A DNA stretch of 64,000 nucleotides from Akanthomyces muscarius (Eukaryota > Ascomycota > Sordariomycetes > Hypocreales > Cordycipitaceae): the NCBI RefSeq assembly GCF_028009165.1, contig NW_026611618.1, positions 1,674,001-1,738,000 on the forward strand, written 5' to 3'. Made by a program: the position numbers and the translations under genes. Under the pieces are notes generated by a model. It saw only the letters and a list, made by a program, of their open reading frames with translations, did not search any database and was not told the origin of the DNA. Shown piece by piece: positions 32,368 through 45,100 of the stretch; the stretch's first letter is position 1, and every line of letters starts with the position of its first letter.

Positions 32368-35300
32368 GCATCACAGCACCGACACCTACAACCACGCATG
32401 CACAGCACAGGTGCGATCGGACGCCAAATTGGAAGCAACCGCACCTCTAAAAATAATGTACATTTCGCAAACATGGTATCCCCCGATCCGTGAGTTTTGG
32501 CTATATTTTCATCTAGAAAAGTTATCTTTTGACTCTGCGTGAAAGTTTGGTCTCGGCCCTGCCGCTTACCTCACCCAACGTAGGTACATCCCTAACCCTG
32601 CCAAAGAAGCTTCTGGATAGGGCTCTCTCCGAGAAGGAAAATGCCTGATGTTGCAGCCAGAAGGATCCAGTAGGCTCTCAGGCCCAGCTGTAAAAATAAA
32701 ATAAAAAAGGGAAGTAGAATGAACTTTGGGCCATGGTTAGCACCGACAACGGCGGCGGCGATGGCGACGAACTCCGGCTTCAGCGGACTCTTCCACGCTC
32801 TCGCGGTAGGTACACCACTGTACCTGCCAACTTACACGGCGTCAACTTGCCAGCACAAGGCATCACTAGAAACGCAGCGTGCGGGCCACTCGGCACGGAA
32901 AGCAACACTCATCACGCATGCAAGCAAAAAAAGCAAATGTCAACTACTCCAAACGAAGCCACTGTGCTTGTGCCAATGTGCGTGCGTTGCTGCATTTAAC
33001 TATCCATCCCTCATGACTTGACTTTACAGGCAGGTAAGTTAGCCCCCGCTCCACTCCGGTACCACGCGCCCCTCTCCCTGCTCAGCTGGCAAGGGATTTC
33101 TGACCCAAAGCAACCAGAGTCATCCCCAATCTCGCTCCCGTTTGTCGTCCTACTGTACACATCATCCATACTGGTATGATCCATCCCATCATATTCAAGA
33201 ATCTCTGCCCACCTACGGATACCAGTCACCTATCATCACTCGGCCGCTTCACCACTGCCAGAATCTCCGGGAATCATCAACATAGGCATCATCATCGCCG
33301 TCTGCTCGACCAACCTCCCGGATCTCACGCTGCCTGGACCTGAACCTGCACGGAGGCTCCGGCCCTCGCCCGGACCCGGCTACTTACACTAGTTACCAGT
33401 ACACACGCTCACAAGCATGCTGCTGCAGACTCGGGCTGCAAGTGCATGACTCTCTGCCGCCCGCCGCCGAGGCCTTGGCCCCTCGCCGCCGCCCGCGCCG
33501 TAATAATTATGATGCCTTTCTCTACCGTCTTCCTTCCTCTGACTGGTACTCGTTCTTGTCGTGCAGACCCAAGCTGACTATGCGCCCGCCCGCCAGCCGG
33601 CTCTGACGCTTCCTGTCATGTATCTGCAGTAGTGCATCTCCAGCCGGAAAGCTTTGCCATCACGCGCTCCCGAAAAGGGAAAAGAGAAGAAGGACAGCGG
33701 CTTGCCCTTTTTCTCTATCCGGGACTTTCATACTGAATTCTTCCTCTGTTCAATCTACTTGTTTCAAATGCGCTGTTACACCAACCAGAGAAGAACAGCG
33801 CCCGTCCATATTGCCGTCACACAAGGCGCCGGAAGAAAGCCATTGCATTCTGTATTGCCATGCCAATAAGCAGCCATATTTTACAAAAAGCCCTCGCTCA
33901 ACCGACCACACGGACGATCCGGCTGCTGCTGCTTATTAGGCGTAACTAGTTTCTTCTTGGTGCCGAGCCCGCTGCGCGCCCACTCTCTCACCTGGCGGCG
34001 TGCCATGACTTGCTAGCTTCTGCCCGCACCCGGGGCGGCGGTGGCAGTGTGTGTCAGTGTGCGTTACGTACGGGTACGGTGGCACTATGCTTTTCCCCCC
34101 TCCTTCCCATCGTGTACATGACTTGAATCAGGACGCTGGCAACGACTGTACGAAGGAGGCGCCAGACTTTCGGTCGCGGCAACAGTTGTGGACGATGAGG
34201 GGCTCGCTTTGCAATGTGGGAGCGTTTGCGAAGACGACCCGCCGCCCGTTACAAAAATGTTGCTTTCTGCATATGAAAGAAAAGCAACAGTCGTGCTCTG
34301 CAGAATTGCCTTAAATAGCAACTAGACCGCCGTTGCGGTGTGTATGCTGCTGCTGCGACGCGCGGTGCACCAGCGCAGCATAGCGCAAAAATCACAACTA
34401 GTTACTTGTTGCAGTGCACACTGCAAATAAGTCATTGAACTCGCGGCTGCCTGTCGGTGCACCGGGCATCTGGTCCTTCGTCGTCATCGTCGACGGACCT
34501 GGCGGCCACACGCATCCAGCTCCTGTGCTCACACTCCTCGGCACCGCCAGCCCACACACACTCTCACACACACCCCTCCCTCCTACCACGTTGGGCTTTG
34601 TGAACCACAAACTGGACTCGGGGAGGGGCGCAAGCCTCGCTGTAATGCCTTTTCCCCTCCAGAGCGGCCCTGTCTCGTTCCGCACTGTTTCGTGTACCTG
34701 AGAGCACCACCAACAGCCAAGGGAGGTTGTCAGCTGGGTCTGTTCGTGATCCCAACGCCCTTCTGTGGCTTGGCAGTTGGCTAGGCTCAAAAGACGCCCA
34801 CGACTCAGGCGTGGCTCCCAACGTGGGTTTGTTAGTGTCGGTGGTCGCCAGGTCCGTGTCGCCGCCATCGCGCCACCGCGGCGTCGAATTTCCTGGGGCA
34901 GGCCGTGACTTGAATGAATTGACTTTTTGCTTCACAGAAATGGCTGATGCTTCTGGCGGTAACTACTGGGTAGTTTCGTCTCACGGCTTGTGGCGTCACT
35001 AATAACAGACTCCAAGCCTCGTCAGTCCGCTGTGCCGTGTGTCCACGGCCATTGCCGCTTTCTAAAAGGTGTAGCAGTACAAGCAAGCGAAAAACAGCAT
35101 CATTTCTGCAACTAGGACTATTGAATCAAACACAAAAGTGCCATCTTCCTTGTCGAATCTCGATTTCCGAGCCTCACTCCTTGTCCTCTTCTCCCTTGTT
35201 GCTGTCTTTGATGCATACCACTGCACTCATCCTCAATCGGTGCGACTCTTTGTTTGATTACACTGCACGCTGTTTTGGGCCCTCCCGTGGCTACTGCAGT

Positions 35301-37431
35301 CGTGTCTCTCCTGCGCCTGTGTGTTTCCGAGCACCAAGTCTTCTAGCGCGGGGCCGAGCCTGTGGTTCCAAGAATGCCAGATTCTCCCATTCTTTGCCCA
35401 TTGTACCGCCGAAACCACCGAAAGGGATGCACGGCTCACAAGGCCTGGTTGTATGGGGAAGCAAGACTTCCCAAAGGAGGGCAGCGGGGGGGCGTGCGCT
35501 GTCCCAGAGACTGTGTGTGTACGTGTGTGAGTGTGGGAGGCCAGACATTACAGATCGATCTCGCCGAGGTTGATGAGATTGGCTGTTTCGCTGTTTAATT
35601 CCTCGACACAATATATTTTCCCCCCTGGGCGTGTCAACAGACAAAATATTCTGCATCGCTCGAATCTGTACATTTTACCAGCTGAAGCGAGTTCCGGTGC
35701 GCCACCGGCCAAGCAGCTCCTGTACTGGCTTGGCCAGGCAAGCGCCTTGAAGATACCGTCTTCCTCGTTTTCGGAGCCTCTGTGGCGTGCATTCCGTGCT
35801 CCCTCTGCAGCAAGGATCAATGGCCGCAAAACTGCCGAGCCCAGGCTGAACAGCCCGTCTAGGCAAGCCGGATTGGCACTTTGCCCTTTTTTCCTTTTGT
35901 CTGTTCACGGTTTAGTGACCAAGAAAATAAAACGCCACATTAGACACCCGCCGCAGTGCACGAGGGTTCGAACCGACGCCTGTTTACGCCTTGTGTCATT
36001 GGGACAGGACCTTGTCAGCCCCAGTGCTCCCAGCTCTGTGGGCGCTTGCAGCTGGGGGGGCTTGCAGTAGCACATCATTGCCAGCCATGTAATAAACGAA
36101 CAAGCCGAGCTGAGAGCTGCGTTTGGGGAGGCTTGCCGGCCGAATCGAAAACGTAATACGCCGTGTGGTTTGCTCGCAGCAATCGCCCGCTGTGATGTCT
36201 TACTGGCAAGCAGGCATTAGTTAGCAAGTAGTTGGCCCTGCCAGGCTGCAGCATAGCAAACCCCTGCGACTTGTGCAGATTTGATGGGCCGCTTCGGCGC
36301 CGGTGACGATCCTGTGGTTGCCGTCATTTAAACTGTCTTTTAGCCCTTGCGTTGGGGCTTGCTCGTGCCATCCTCTACCGGTATATGACCCATCCTTGTG
36401 GGGGGTCATTGAGCACGACTGCTGCGTGTTGGACTAATGGGTGATGTGACAATCCGCTTCACGAAAGGAGGAGAGAGTCGCGGATTGACCCGAATAGCAA
36501 AGTCGGCAGTCGCAGCAGCCTCATGGACATGCATACACCCACACGCAACCGACACACACACTGGCTCACATGCATGCGCTCCATACGCACTCACGCATTG
36601 TAGCCTTCCACCGACCCCCTGGGGGCTCATTAACTAGTCAGTGAGTGGTAGACTGTAATACCTTGTCCTTGCCTCCCCCCACGCTGGCGGCGCTCATGCG
36701 ACTACACGACGACCTCGTCACATTCAGTCATCTGCGAGGTCTTGTGGCGGAGGGGCGTTTTCCAGTTTCGCCCTCCGCCTCCTTGGTTCGTTGTTTTTCC
36801 TTGGTCCTCGTGCCTGCACGACGAATAAGACACCTCAGCATGCAAGGTGACTGCAGCAAGCCTTTCATCACCAAGCTTGGGTCGTCCGGGACTCTGCAGA
36901 ACGCTTTGCTCGCAGCATGGCTGTTTTTTCTTTCTTCTTCTCTCCGCATCTAGCCTACTAGCCTACTACCTTCCTGTTGCAAGAAAGAGTCCACGAAAAG
37001 TAGCCACAGACAGTGCCCAAATGACCTTTTTTCTTTCGCCACCGTCCTCGGCGCCTGTATCCGTAGACAAAACGTTGTGGTAAAAATAAAAAATAAAAAG
37101 TGCAGAGATGCATCTGAGATACCCACTGGATGAACAAGGGGGTCCCCTGGCCTCGATGCCGGCAGCGAGGCCCGGAGAGCTTCGACTACCGAGTTATGGC
37201 GACTGATTGGACGAAGCCTGCTGCCGCCGCTGTCCTGGTCCAGAAAGTTGGAGTCGGCCCTCTGCAGCCGGCTATGTTACTCTCACCGACACACACGCAC
37301 ACACGCAGGCCTCAGCATGCATGACGGCCTTTTCCGCGCAGCTGCCTGTTAGACAAGTTTCTGAAGCAGCCTTGCCTCTTCCTTTCTTTGTCGCTTTGTG
37401 TTTTGTTTGGGCGCCACCGCCAACGAGAAAG

Positions 37432-37444
37432 CCCCCCCCCCCCC
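37432..37444. repeat. poly-C run
   Basis: An uninterrupted run of about 13 C bases inside the gene-free region, prone to length error in sequencing. Confidence 0.9.
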
Positions 37445-40400
37445 TCTGATCCATTTCGGAGCCTCATTTGTTTCGTTTTCTGCTCACTGCCGAACGGTGA
37501 TCGAAGGGCCGTTGCCTGATGCTCTCTGCAGGCTGACAGCCGGAACGCCGTCTCCATGCACCACCACGTATCATGTCCGCGACAGCGACGATGACAGGCG
37601 GCCAGACGGGGCGCCCGCGTATGGGACCTAGCCCACTTGAAATGACACCTTTGCTGCACCAAACTTTGTACCGAGACGAAAAAAGACTCCAAGCGGGAAG
37701 AAAAAATCGCAACAATGCGCTGGACTCGTTCGCGTGGCTCCTCCAGCGTGGCTCGCTGCAGCGTTCATCTTCCCAGCATGTCTTATTCCAGTCTCAGTGG
37801 GCTTGCTCTAGTTCGGAGAACCGCCGCCACCAGCACCGGTGAGAAAAGAGAGAGAGGCAAGCGCCACCCCAAAGCATTGACCTTGGCAGGCCCTCGCATA
37901 CCTACTCTTTGACCTGCTTTGAGTGACATATTCTTTGGGTTTTCATCACTCGGTGCCATGCAGTTTACGCCACAACTACACGGACGTTCAAACGTCCGTC
38001 GCCCAAATGAATTACACGCCCCCCTTCGTGCGATGTCCGCTGCCGGGTCCAGTGAGTTCGGCAAAGCATTGGTGGAAGCTGTACCCTAAAACGGAAGGCC
38101 TACGGATTTACTCCGTGCGTCCCCGGTGATACATCTGACAAAGGGCCTTTGCGCCTATCTTTGTTCGATTACACTAGGAAACACACGGAACTGAACTTGC
38201 AACAGTAGCATACACCTCGGATTGGGGTTCGTGACCGTTGGTGCGTGTTGGCAAATCATTCGCATGTCTGTCATGCGGCACGGGCTACTTACGTCCAACG
38301 GGCGCTGTATATTACCAATGCTGCCAACAGACGGACTTGAAATGGTCAGTGAACATTTCTACAGCGCATAGGACTCATTCCTACACTTTGACTCATCGAT
38401 CTCACCCGCGGCCCCATCAAACGTTTGTGCGAGGTAGTAATGCGGTTGATACCTTGCGAAGGCCTTTCGAGACCAGGTTGATGGTCGAGAGGCTAGGCTC
38501 TCGCAAAACACTTTGACAGCCCACCGGGCGTTTTCTGCCCCTCATCAACTGCCAGCCCTCGAGGTTGCGGTAATATTGAATAGAAAGCTGGCGAGACGTG
38601 TTCTATGGCTCACGAGGGCGGCGTAAGATGCCAGAAAATTGTTGGCCGACTGTCGCCTTGCTGCCGGGTATGACATGCACGGCCTGTCAACCTTGGTTGC
38701 AGCAGCGCCCGCTTACAGTGAGACGGCTTCACCCTGGAGCATGTGAGACGGCCTTCTCCTGGGCCGAAGAAGAAAACAGTAGTGCATCTTGCAGAGTTTC
38801 GGCCATGGCCTACTTCAGACCAGAACGTGTTGAATACTCGGGCTGATAACTCTCACCGGTCGGTGAGAGGTTCCTGTCTTCAAGATCCCAAGCGTCCGGT
38901 TTCAATGCACACCCCTGTTTCTGAAGGGTTGCGGCGTGGACGAACTAAATCGACCGGTGACATCACTGGCTGATGCCGCGGCCGGCAAACTCCATGTGCC
39001 CATTTTGCGAGGAACCGAGGGCGCCCAGTGCAATCACACTAGAGAGCAGGATGGAGCTGGCCTCGTCCAGGCACAAATGAATATGAAAAGGGGGTGTGTG
39101 CCTCTAAGACAACTTTGGGCTAGCTCCGAATTGGTTTACCGGAAGACTGGTCCCGGCGGTGGCGGCGGCGGACTGGGGGAGAGAGAAAAGGCCAGTACTG
39201 GCTTGGCCACTTGGGACGGGGAAGGGCTAGATTTCGCCCAACGATTTTATCGCCAAACACTTGTTGACAAGATGATGTTTGATTGAGTAATGGGTAATGG
39301 TAATGTAACGACTGGGACGGTACCAGGTCTGCTCACCCCATCTAGTTGCTCCTAGTTTTCGCCCATGTGCACATGATGCAGATGGCCTGCGGGCCGGCGG
39401 GTTCGCCGGAGAGTGGGAGGGCAGATTGGGCAAGATTACACCCCCTTGGTTTACCGTCTGCCTGGAATTCCCCGGCGCAGGCAGGGAAATCTGAGGTTGC
39501 ACAAGAAGAGGAAAATGACAAGCCCGGAAGGAGTGCCGCTTCAGCCGCAAGCCCCTTCTTTTTCTGTATACGAAGTAGACGAGGGTGCCCTTCCAGATAT
39601 CTGGTACGAAATCGAATGCACTCTATGAATGATGCCGCGCATCAACCTTACACGGGCCTCTTGTGCTCGACTGTGGGAAGAATAGGCACTTGATAGCTTT
39701 TACGTATAGCGTGTTTGCGAGTGTGCTGCCGTGCCATGTGCTGCGCGCGCACTGATGTGCGAGCAATCAGGAGCTGCTGCACCGGCTGCCCTCATCACGA
39801 AGGGCGCAACGGCGCTGCTTGTTCATTTTATTAAACAGAGGAGGGTCGAAAAAGTGACCAGTCCGCTGTTTGGCGTCCCTTTCGACGCCTTTGTTACCTG
39901 GTGCGGTCGGCCAGAAGCAGGGCTAACCTTGCCTGTTGGGCGCTGCTGCAGCAGGGATGCTCACCACACCAGCCGTCTGGGTGTGCCTGTCTGTGCTCGA
40001 CAGTGGCCGGCAGACCTGGTTGGCTGGACATGTGTATTCTCCCGCTTCGGATCGAAAGGGGTGAGTGGATAGGTATCCACGTCTTCATTGCGAAAAACCC
40101 ATGTCGCCCCGATCTCATCATCTTAATACTGTGTTTAGGCTCGGGGAAGAGAAAAAGAAAAGAAGCCCGCGAGGTGTGGTAGGTTTCGGCGACGGAAAGA
40201 GAGAAAAAGAAATGAAAGAAAATGCTGATGCATGAAATCAACAACGGAAGGACGGGCAAAGAAAATATGCACGGAAGTACGGGCAGGAAGGCGAATAAGC
40301 AAAGGGGAAAGGAAGGGAAAAAAGGAAAAAAAAAAAAGTATCACGACCGTGATGACGACAGCTCTGTCCATGTGATGTGCTGGGAATAAGCAATATTGCG

Positions 40401-41107
40401 CTGCATTGGTGGGAGAGCCATGTGTTGCTGAGCCCGCCCGAGTCAGCTGCCTGCAGCTGGGACGACGGCATGGGAGGAGCAGGAGCATCAAGCCTGCGGA
40501 GTATCTGATGTATGTTATGCATCCTCTTAAATTGAAGGAAGATGTATTGGATGGCGGTCCTTGACATTGCGCCTGCGACAATGACGGTGGCGGTGTGTGG
40601 GCAATGCTACTAGAGATTACAGTTGATGCAGATGTCACTATCGAAGGCTGCCATGACAAATTCTCCGTTCATGCTCGAGAACTCATGTCAAAAGCACATG
40701 CAGTAAACAAAAAGGAACCAAAAGAGCGTTCAGCGAATAGAGCAAAGTCAAGGGGTTCAGCTGGCCTTGTATATCTGCCGGTCGCTACGGCGCAGCCTTT
40801 CGTGACTGTCGGTCCTTTTCCAACTGCGACATTTCTCGCTGGTGAGCGCCCGCGCAGTCTCAAAAACCATGCGCAATTTCATCCCGCCCCGGCAAACCAA
40901 TGGAGCGCGGGGCCACCCCGAGTCACCAGGCTGTCTCGCCCATGCATGTCTGGGCCTCACACACTCCTCACCCCCCGCCCCGTTGAGACAAGGCGGGCGG
41001 TTCGTGGTGACTTTTCAAAGAGAGAAAAAGCAACTCCTCAGACACTTTTGGGCGAAATGAGGGTAGCACTGTAAATGAGTCCGAGTCAGGAAGAAAGCAA
41101 CGTTGGG

Positions 41108-41143
41108 CCTTGGAAACAGCCCTTGGAAACAGCCCTTGGAAAG
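41108..41143. repeat. 14-bp tandem repeat, about 2.5 copies
   Basis: The unit CCTTGGAAACAGCC is repeated head to tail in the gene-free region. Non-coding as far as can be seen. Confidence 0.85.
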
Positions 41144-42170
41144 GGAACATTATTTCTCAGAAGAAGAATGCAGCGAAATATACGAAAAGGGAATTTCGTA
41201 GAGGGAAGCAGACGACGGAGTATCAAAACTAGATATGAAAGGTCGGTTCGGATATGGCGGTTTATCGGCCCCCCTGCACAAGGCTATCGTCTAGGCAGGG
41301 GCAGACTCACAAGTGTGTGCCCGAGACGAATTACTTTCTGCGCCGCGTCAAGAACCAAAACGGCAGCCGGGATTGCAAAAGACGCATGGCGGGGGTCATG
41401 TGCTCAGCATAATGCCACAGTCCTTTGGCAAGAAGACGAGACTGCTCAAGCCCATAAGCCGCAATCCGTGGGGGGAAAGGCGGAAAGGGGGGGGAGGAGC
41501 ATCTGTTCCCCGAAATTTTTTTGGACAAGGTAAAATCAGCAAAATTAAAGAAATGCAACGCCACCTCGCATCATCACAAAAAGTGCCCAAGCCTCCACGG
41601 CTTGAACCTGCACCATGAAGCCCGATGCTACGTGGGCTTGGCCTACTGTGGTGGAGACTGTGCAGGTTGCCGGTAGTTGACTCGAGCGCAAGCCCTGTGA
41701 ATAATAGCGAAAAAGGCCCTGGTAAATAAGAAGAAAATGGCCCAGCAGAGCCGCTCTACGGTGTCGTATCATTAGTCACTTTTTTTTTTTGTTGCCGGTG
41801 TGTGGCGGATGATGGGCTTTTTTTTTAGGATGCTGCAAATCGCTGCAAGGACTCGAGTAATGTCACCGACTCGCAGCAACGTGGCTTTTTCTCATTAACC
41901 TTGTACCGCTCACCTTCTGACATTGCTGTTTCACAGCAAAAAAAAGAGATATCCTTTTCCCATTAGCGAAATGGACACTGTTGGACGTGACCGACAGTTG
42001 CTTTGTAGCCGCCCGCCAAATGGGGCCGCCTGCTTTGTTGTTATGCTGGCTGCCGCTTATTCAACCCTCAAAAGTCCCCCAAGGGAAGACATTCGACAAT
42101 GCCGCCGTCTCACTTTGTTTGGCCGTTGAAATCCTTCCCATGTGCACTGAGAGGAAGAACCCAAAGAAGC

Positions 42171-42184
42171 CCCCCCCCCCCCCC
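42171..42184. repeat. poly-C run
   Basis: A run of about 14 C bases, followed by CTCTTCG. Confidence 0.9.
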
Positions 42185-45100
42185 TCTTCGCAGCCTGTTC
42201 TGTTAAAGACACTCCCCTCCCCCCTTGTCCTTGAGTCCTCCGTTCCCCGCCCACACTGGGCGATGTCCCAGCCAGCTGGGTCAGCTTTTTGCGCTGAAAG
42301 TTGCTTGCCTGCCCTGGAATGTTCTTCTCGGAGCTTAATTTCGGTGACCACCACACGCAACAAACTGAATCGCTGCACACTCAACTGTGCCAAAACATGA
42401 TGAAACTGACCAATGTGTTGTGCGGTGGCAACGCGAACAAGAAGAAAGAAAAATCTGCCCGAGACCTGCCCGCGCTTGAAATGACGGGATATTAAGCTGA
42501 CTCTGTCATTATGCCGAGGACGAGCGGCGATACGGGCTGGGTACATAGCCTCATGGCGCCTGCACAGTTCAGCTGGGCGCCTGCAGGCTTGCTCGTTTCC
42601 ATCCAAGGCGTCATCGCAGCCCTGGATGCGGCTGCTGCGTATCCCAGCTTTTTTTTCCGGGCGCAGAAAGACCGTTTCGGGATTTCTTCCTGCCCTCCTT
42701 CCGCATTCTTGGCAAGTTGGGTCTGCATGTGGCCTGATGGAATCACTATTGATCTTCTTTTTTCATGCCACATCGAATCTGAACAATCACGAAACTTAAA
42801 TCCTGTATACTTTGCCTTGGCTTCTACAGTACGGAATTCCTGTGGAAAATCATTTTGAAAGTGTACGGCTAAGACGTAATATGCTTTCGGTCGCGCCGCT
42901 TGTTGGCAACAGACTTCAGCACCGGGTAGCTTACTCGTCCACTTGACACCACGCCAGATACCAATCCTCGAGTAGTGCGTCTGAAACTTTTCATCTCCAT
43001 TCCATTGTTCAGATAATCTTTCTTATTATCAAGATATTTCTCAGCAGTTACCCCTCTTTGCAAAGGGGCGAGGCGTGCTCTTGTCCGAACCCCCCGGCCC
43101 CCATACTATTTCAAACCACCCTCACTGATTGGCCCGCTGCTGGGGTTGTGGCCGGATTCAGTAATTCCTCGGTGCGGTGTCTCGATTGAGCTGTTCAGGG
43201 CATTTCAGTGCACAACGGGCAGTTCCCTTTAGCACTCTTTTTAGCGGCCCTCTGTCACTGTACAAACCTCTGCGACCGCTGGGGGAAATGACGCTTGGCT
43301 GCTTTGAGGGGTCGCACGAATTCACATTTGTTGGTCGTACTCGCACGGCCAGGTCGCTACTTCACGCGTTGAGCTTTGACACTGTCACCGAGTCTCTTGC
43401 CTGTCAAAATCGAAACCCCTCGCAGATCCATATCAACATTGGCCCCTTTTATTCTGTCTGAACTCGGACACCTGTCACGTTACCTGCATGACAGCTCCCT
43501 GCTGAGCCAGATGGAGCATGGATGGTAGCCCTGCGTCCAAGCACTGCCCGTCAAATCAAACTCTATTCTTCAGCCAGCAGGTCTGAATCGCCACTCTGCG
43601 TTCGGCTTGGAACTGACCCGTACCGGTAGACATACGCCTCTCCACGCCCATGTTGTCACGTGCAGTAAGTATCTCGGCTCTTGCCGCTGGATAATTTAGC
43701 CCAGCCTCTGCTTGGTTGGGACAGCATGCGTCATCTTGCACTGCATCTCCGGGGTCCGCTTCCAGCTGGCCAACATGGGCAGAAACTCCCATCGTTCTAG
43801 TACGGTAGGTTCGGGGTTCAACGGCATTGAAGTGGCTGCTGCTCTCGAGCGTACTTCCCACCATTATTGCCCTTGTATCAGCACGGCTCATCAGTCCTGT
43901 ACCTCAATCGAAACAGTAATCAGACTGTTATATAGTTAGAAGTGCTCACTTGATAACAAGCTGTGCATCTGCTATCCGTTATAGGATTTCAAGTCCTGTG
44001 CATGGTCTTGGGACACCACCGCACCACTTATACCACCATCTCGACATCACGCCAACATGATACCGACTTCAGCTTCGCTCGATTTTGGCAGTGGCATGCA
44101 ATAACAAACTACCAAAATACTATTTTTTCTCTTTCAATTTCAATATGCGTCCGTTACTTTTGAATAACAGCACGACAGACTGGCCATGGCCACCTTGCTC
44201 CTATAAAGACCCCCGATCGCCATCAGTTAATGCCTTCATCGGCGGAAGACCCATTCGGCATGTCCGAAACCGGCGAGGGTAGTCACATCGATAATTCAGC
44301 TCGATTTGACGGCCTACATTATGGCAAAATTCATTCTGCTACAATCATGCCCTATTTAAACTGCCAGCGGCGGTAATGTCGGCATAAGCTCATTGTGCTG
44401 ACTCGAATGGCAAAACGTAGCAACTCCATGACATGGATCCGCAAATAGTCACACTAACAACTAAAAATTTCTCTTTGTAGCTCTCACAATAAGTAGCTTA
44501 TTGCATGCCTAAGATGTGCCAGCGTGAAGTCCATCCCTCTCTCCATACGTAGGTCTGCTGTTCGCCGTCGTCGTTTGACGGCCCTGGAAGCTGAGGGTCC
44601 ATAGAGCTCCAGAACGTATAGGATATTCTGGATTCTTCACAATCAACTTTGGTGGATCGTACGGTGCAGTCGTGGATTCTTAGAGTATGGAGGTAAACAT
44701 ACATCTACCCGGCCCCTTGCAGGAGAAGGCAAGGCCTTTCTGGAGTGATATAGCTCCACACTGTCCAATTTGTCAGTCGTACATCCAATCCTCGTTTTGA
44801 AGGCCGACGATACATTTGCGAAAGCTTCAAACGCGCTGCATTATCCTGCCAGCGACTGGTTTATCTCTTTCTATGCCGCCAGCCCTGGTACTGCAAAAGT
44901 ATCCGTAATCTCAGCCAACTCTCACGGCATGCTCAGGATGCTGATGTAGGGACCCAGTCTCACGTTAGTTCTACAGCGGGGCCACCACCGACTAATACGA
45001 TGCATCTTATTACAAGAGCATGGATATCGTTGTCACCTCGGAGCTAGAACTTCTCTGGAAGCATGACCGAAGTTATTGGCGTAAATCTCTGGCCCATTAA

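Noticed and set aside
34398..34868. 156-codon minus-strand frame in the gene-free block
   Set aside because: No motif, overlaps plus-strand frames of similar length, composition typical of non-coding DNA.
35961..35975. GGTTCGAACC resembling a tRNA B box
   Set aside because: The flanking bases cannot form a T stem and there is no A box or acceptor stem.
35531..36070. 179-codon plus-strand frame in the gene-free block
   Set aside because: No recognisable domain or codon pattern; overlaps frames on both strands.
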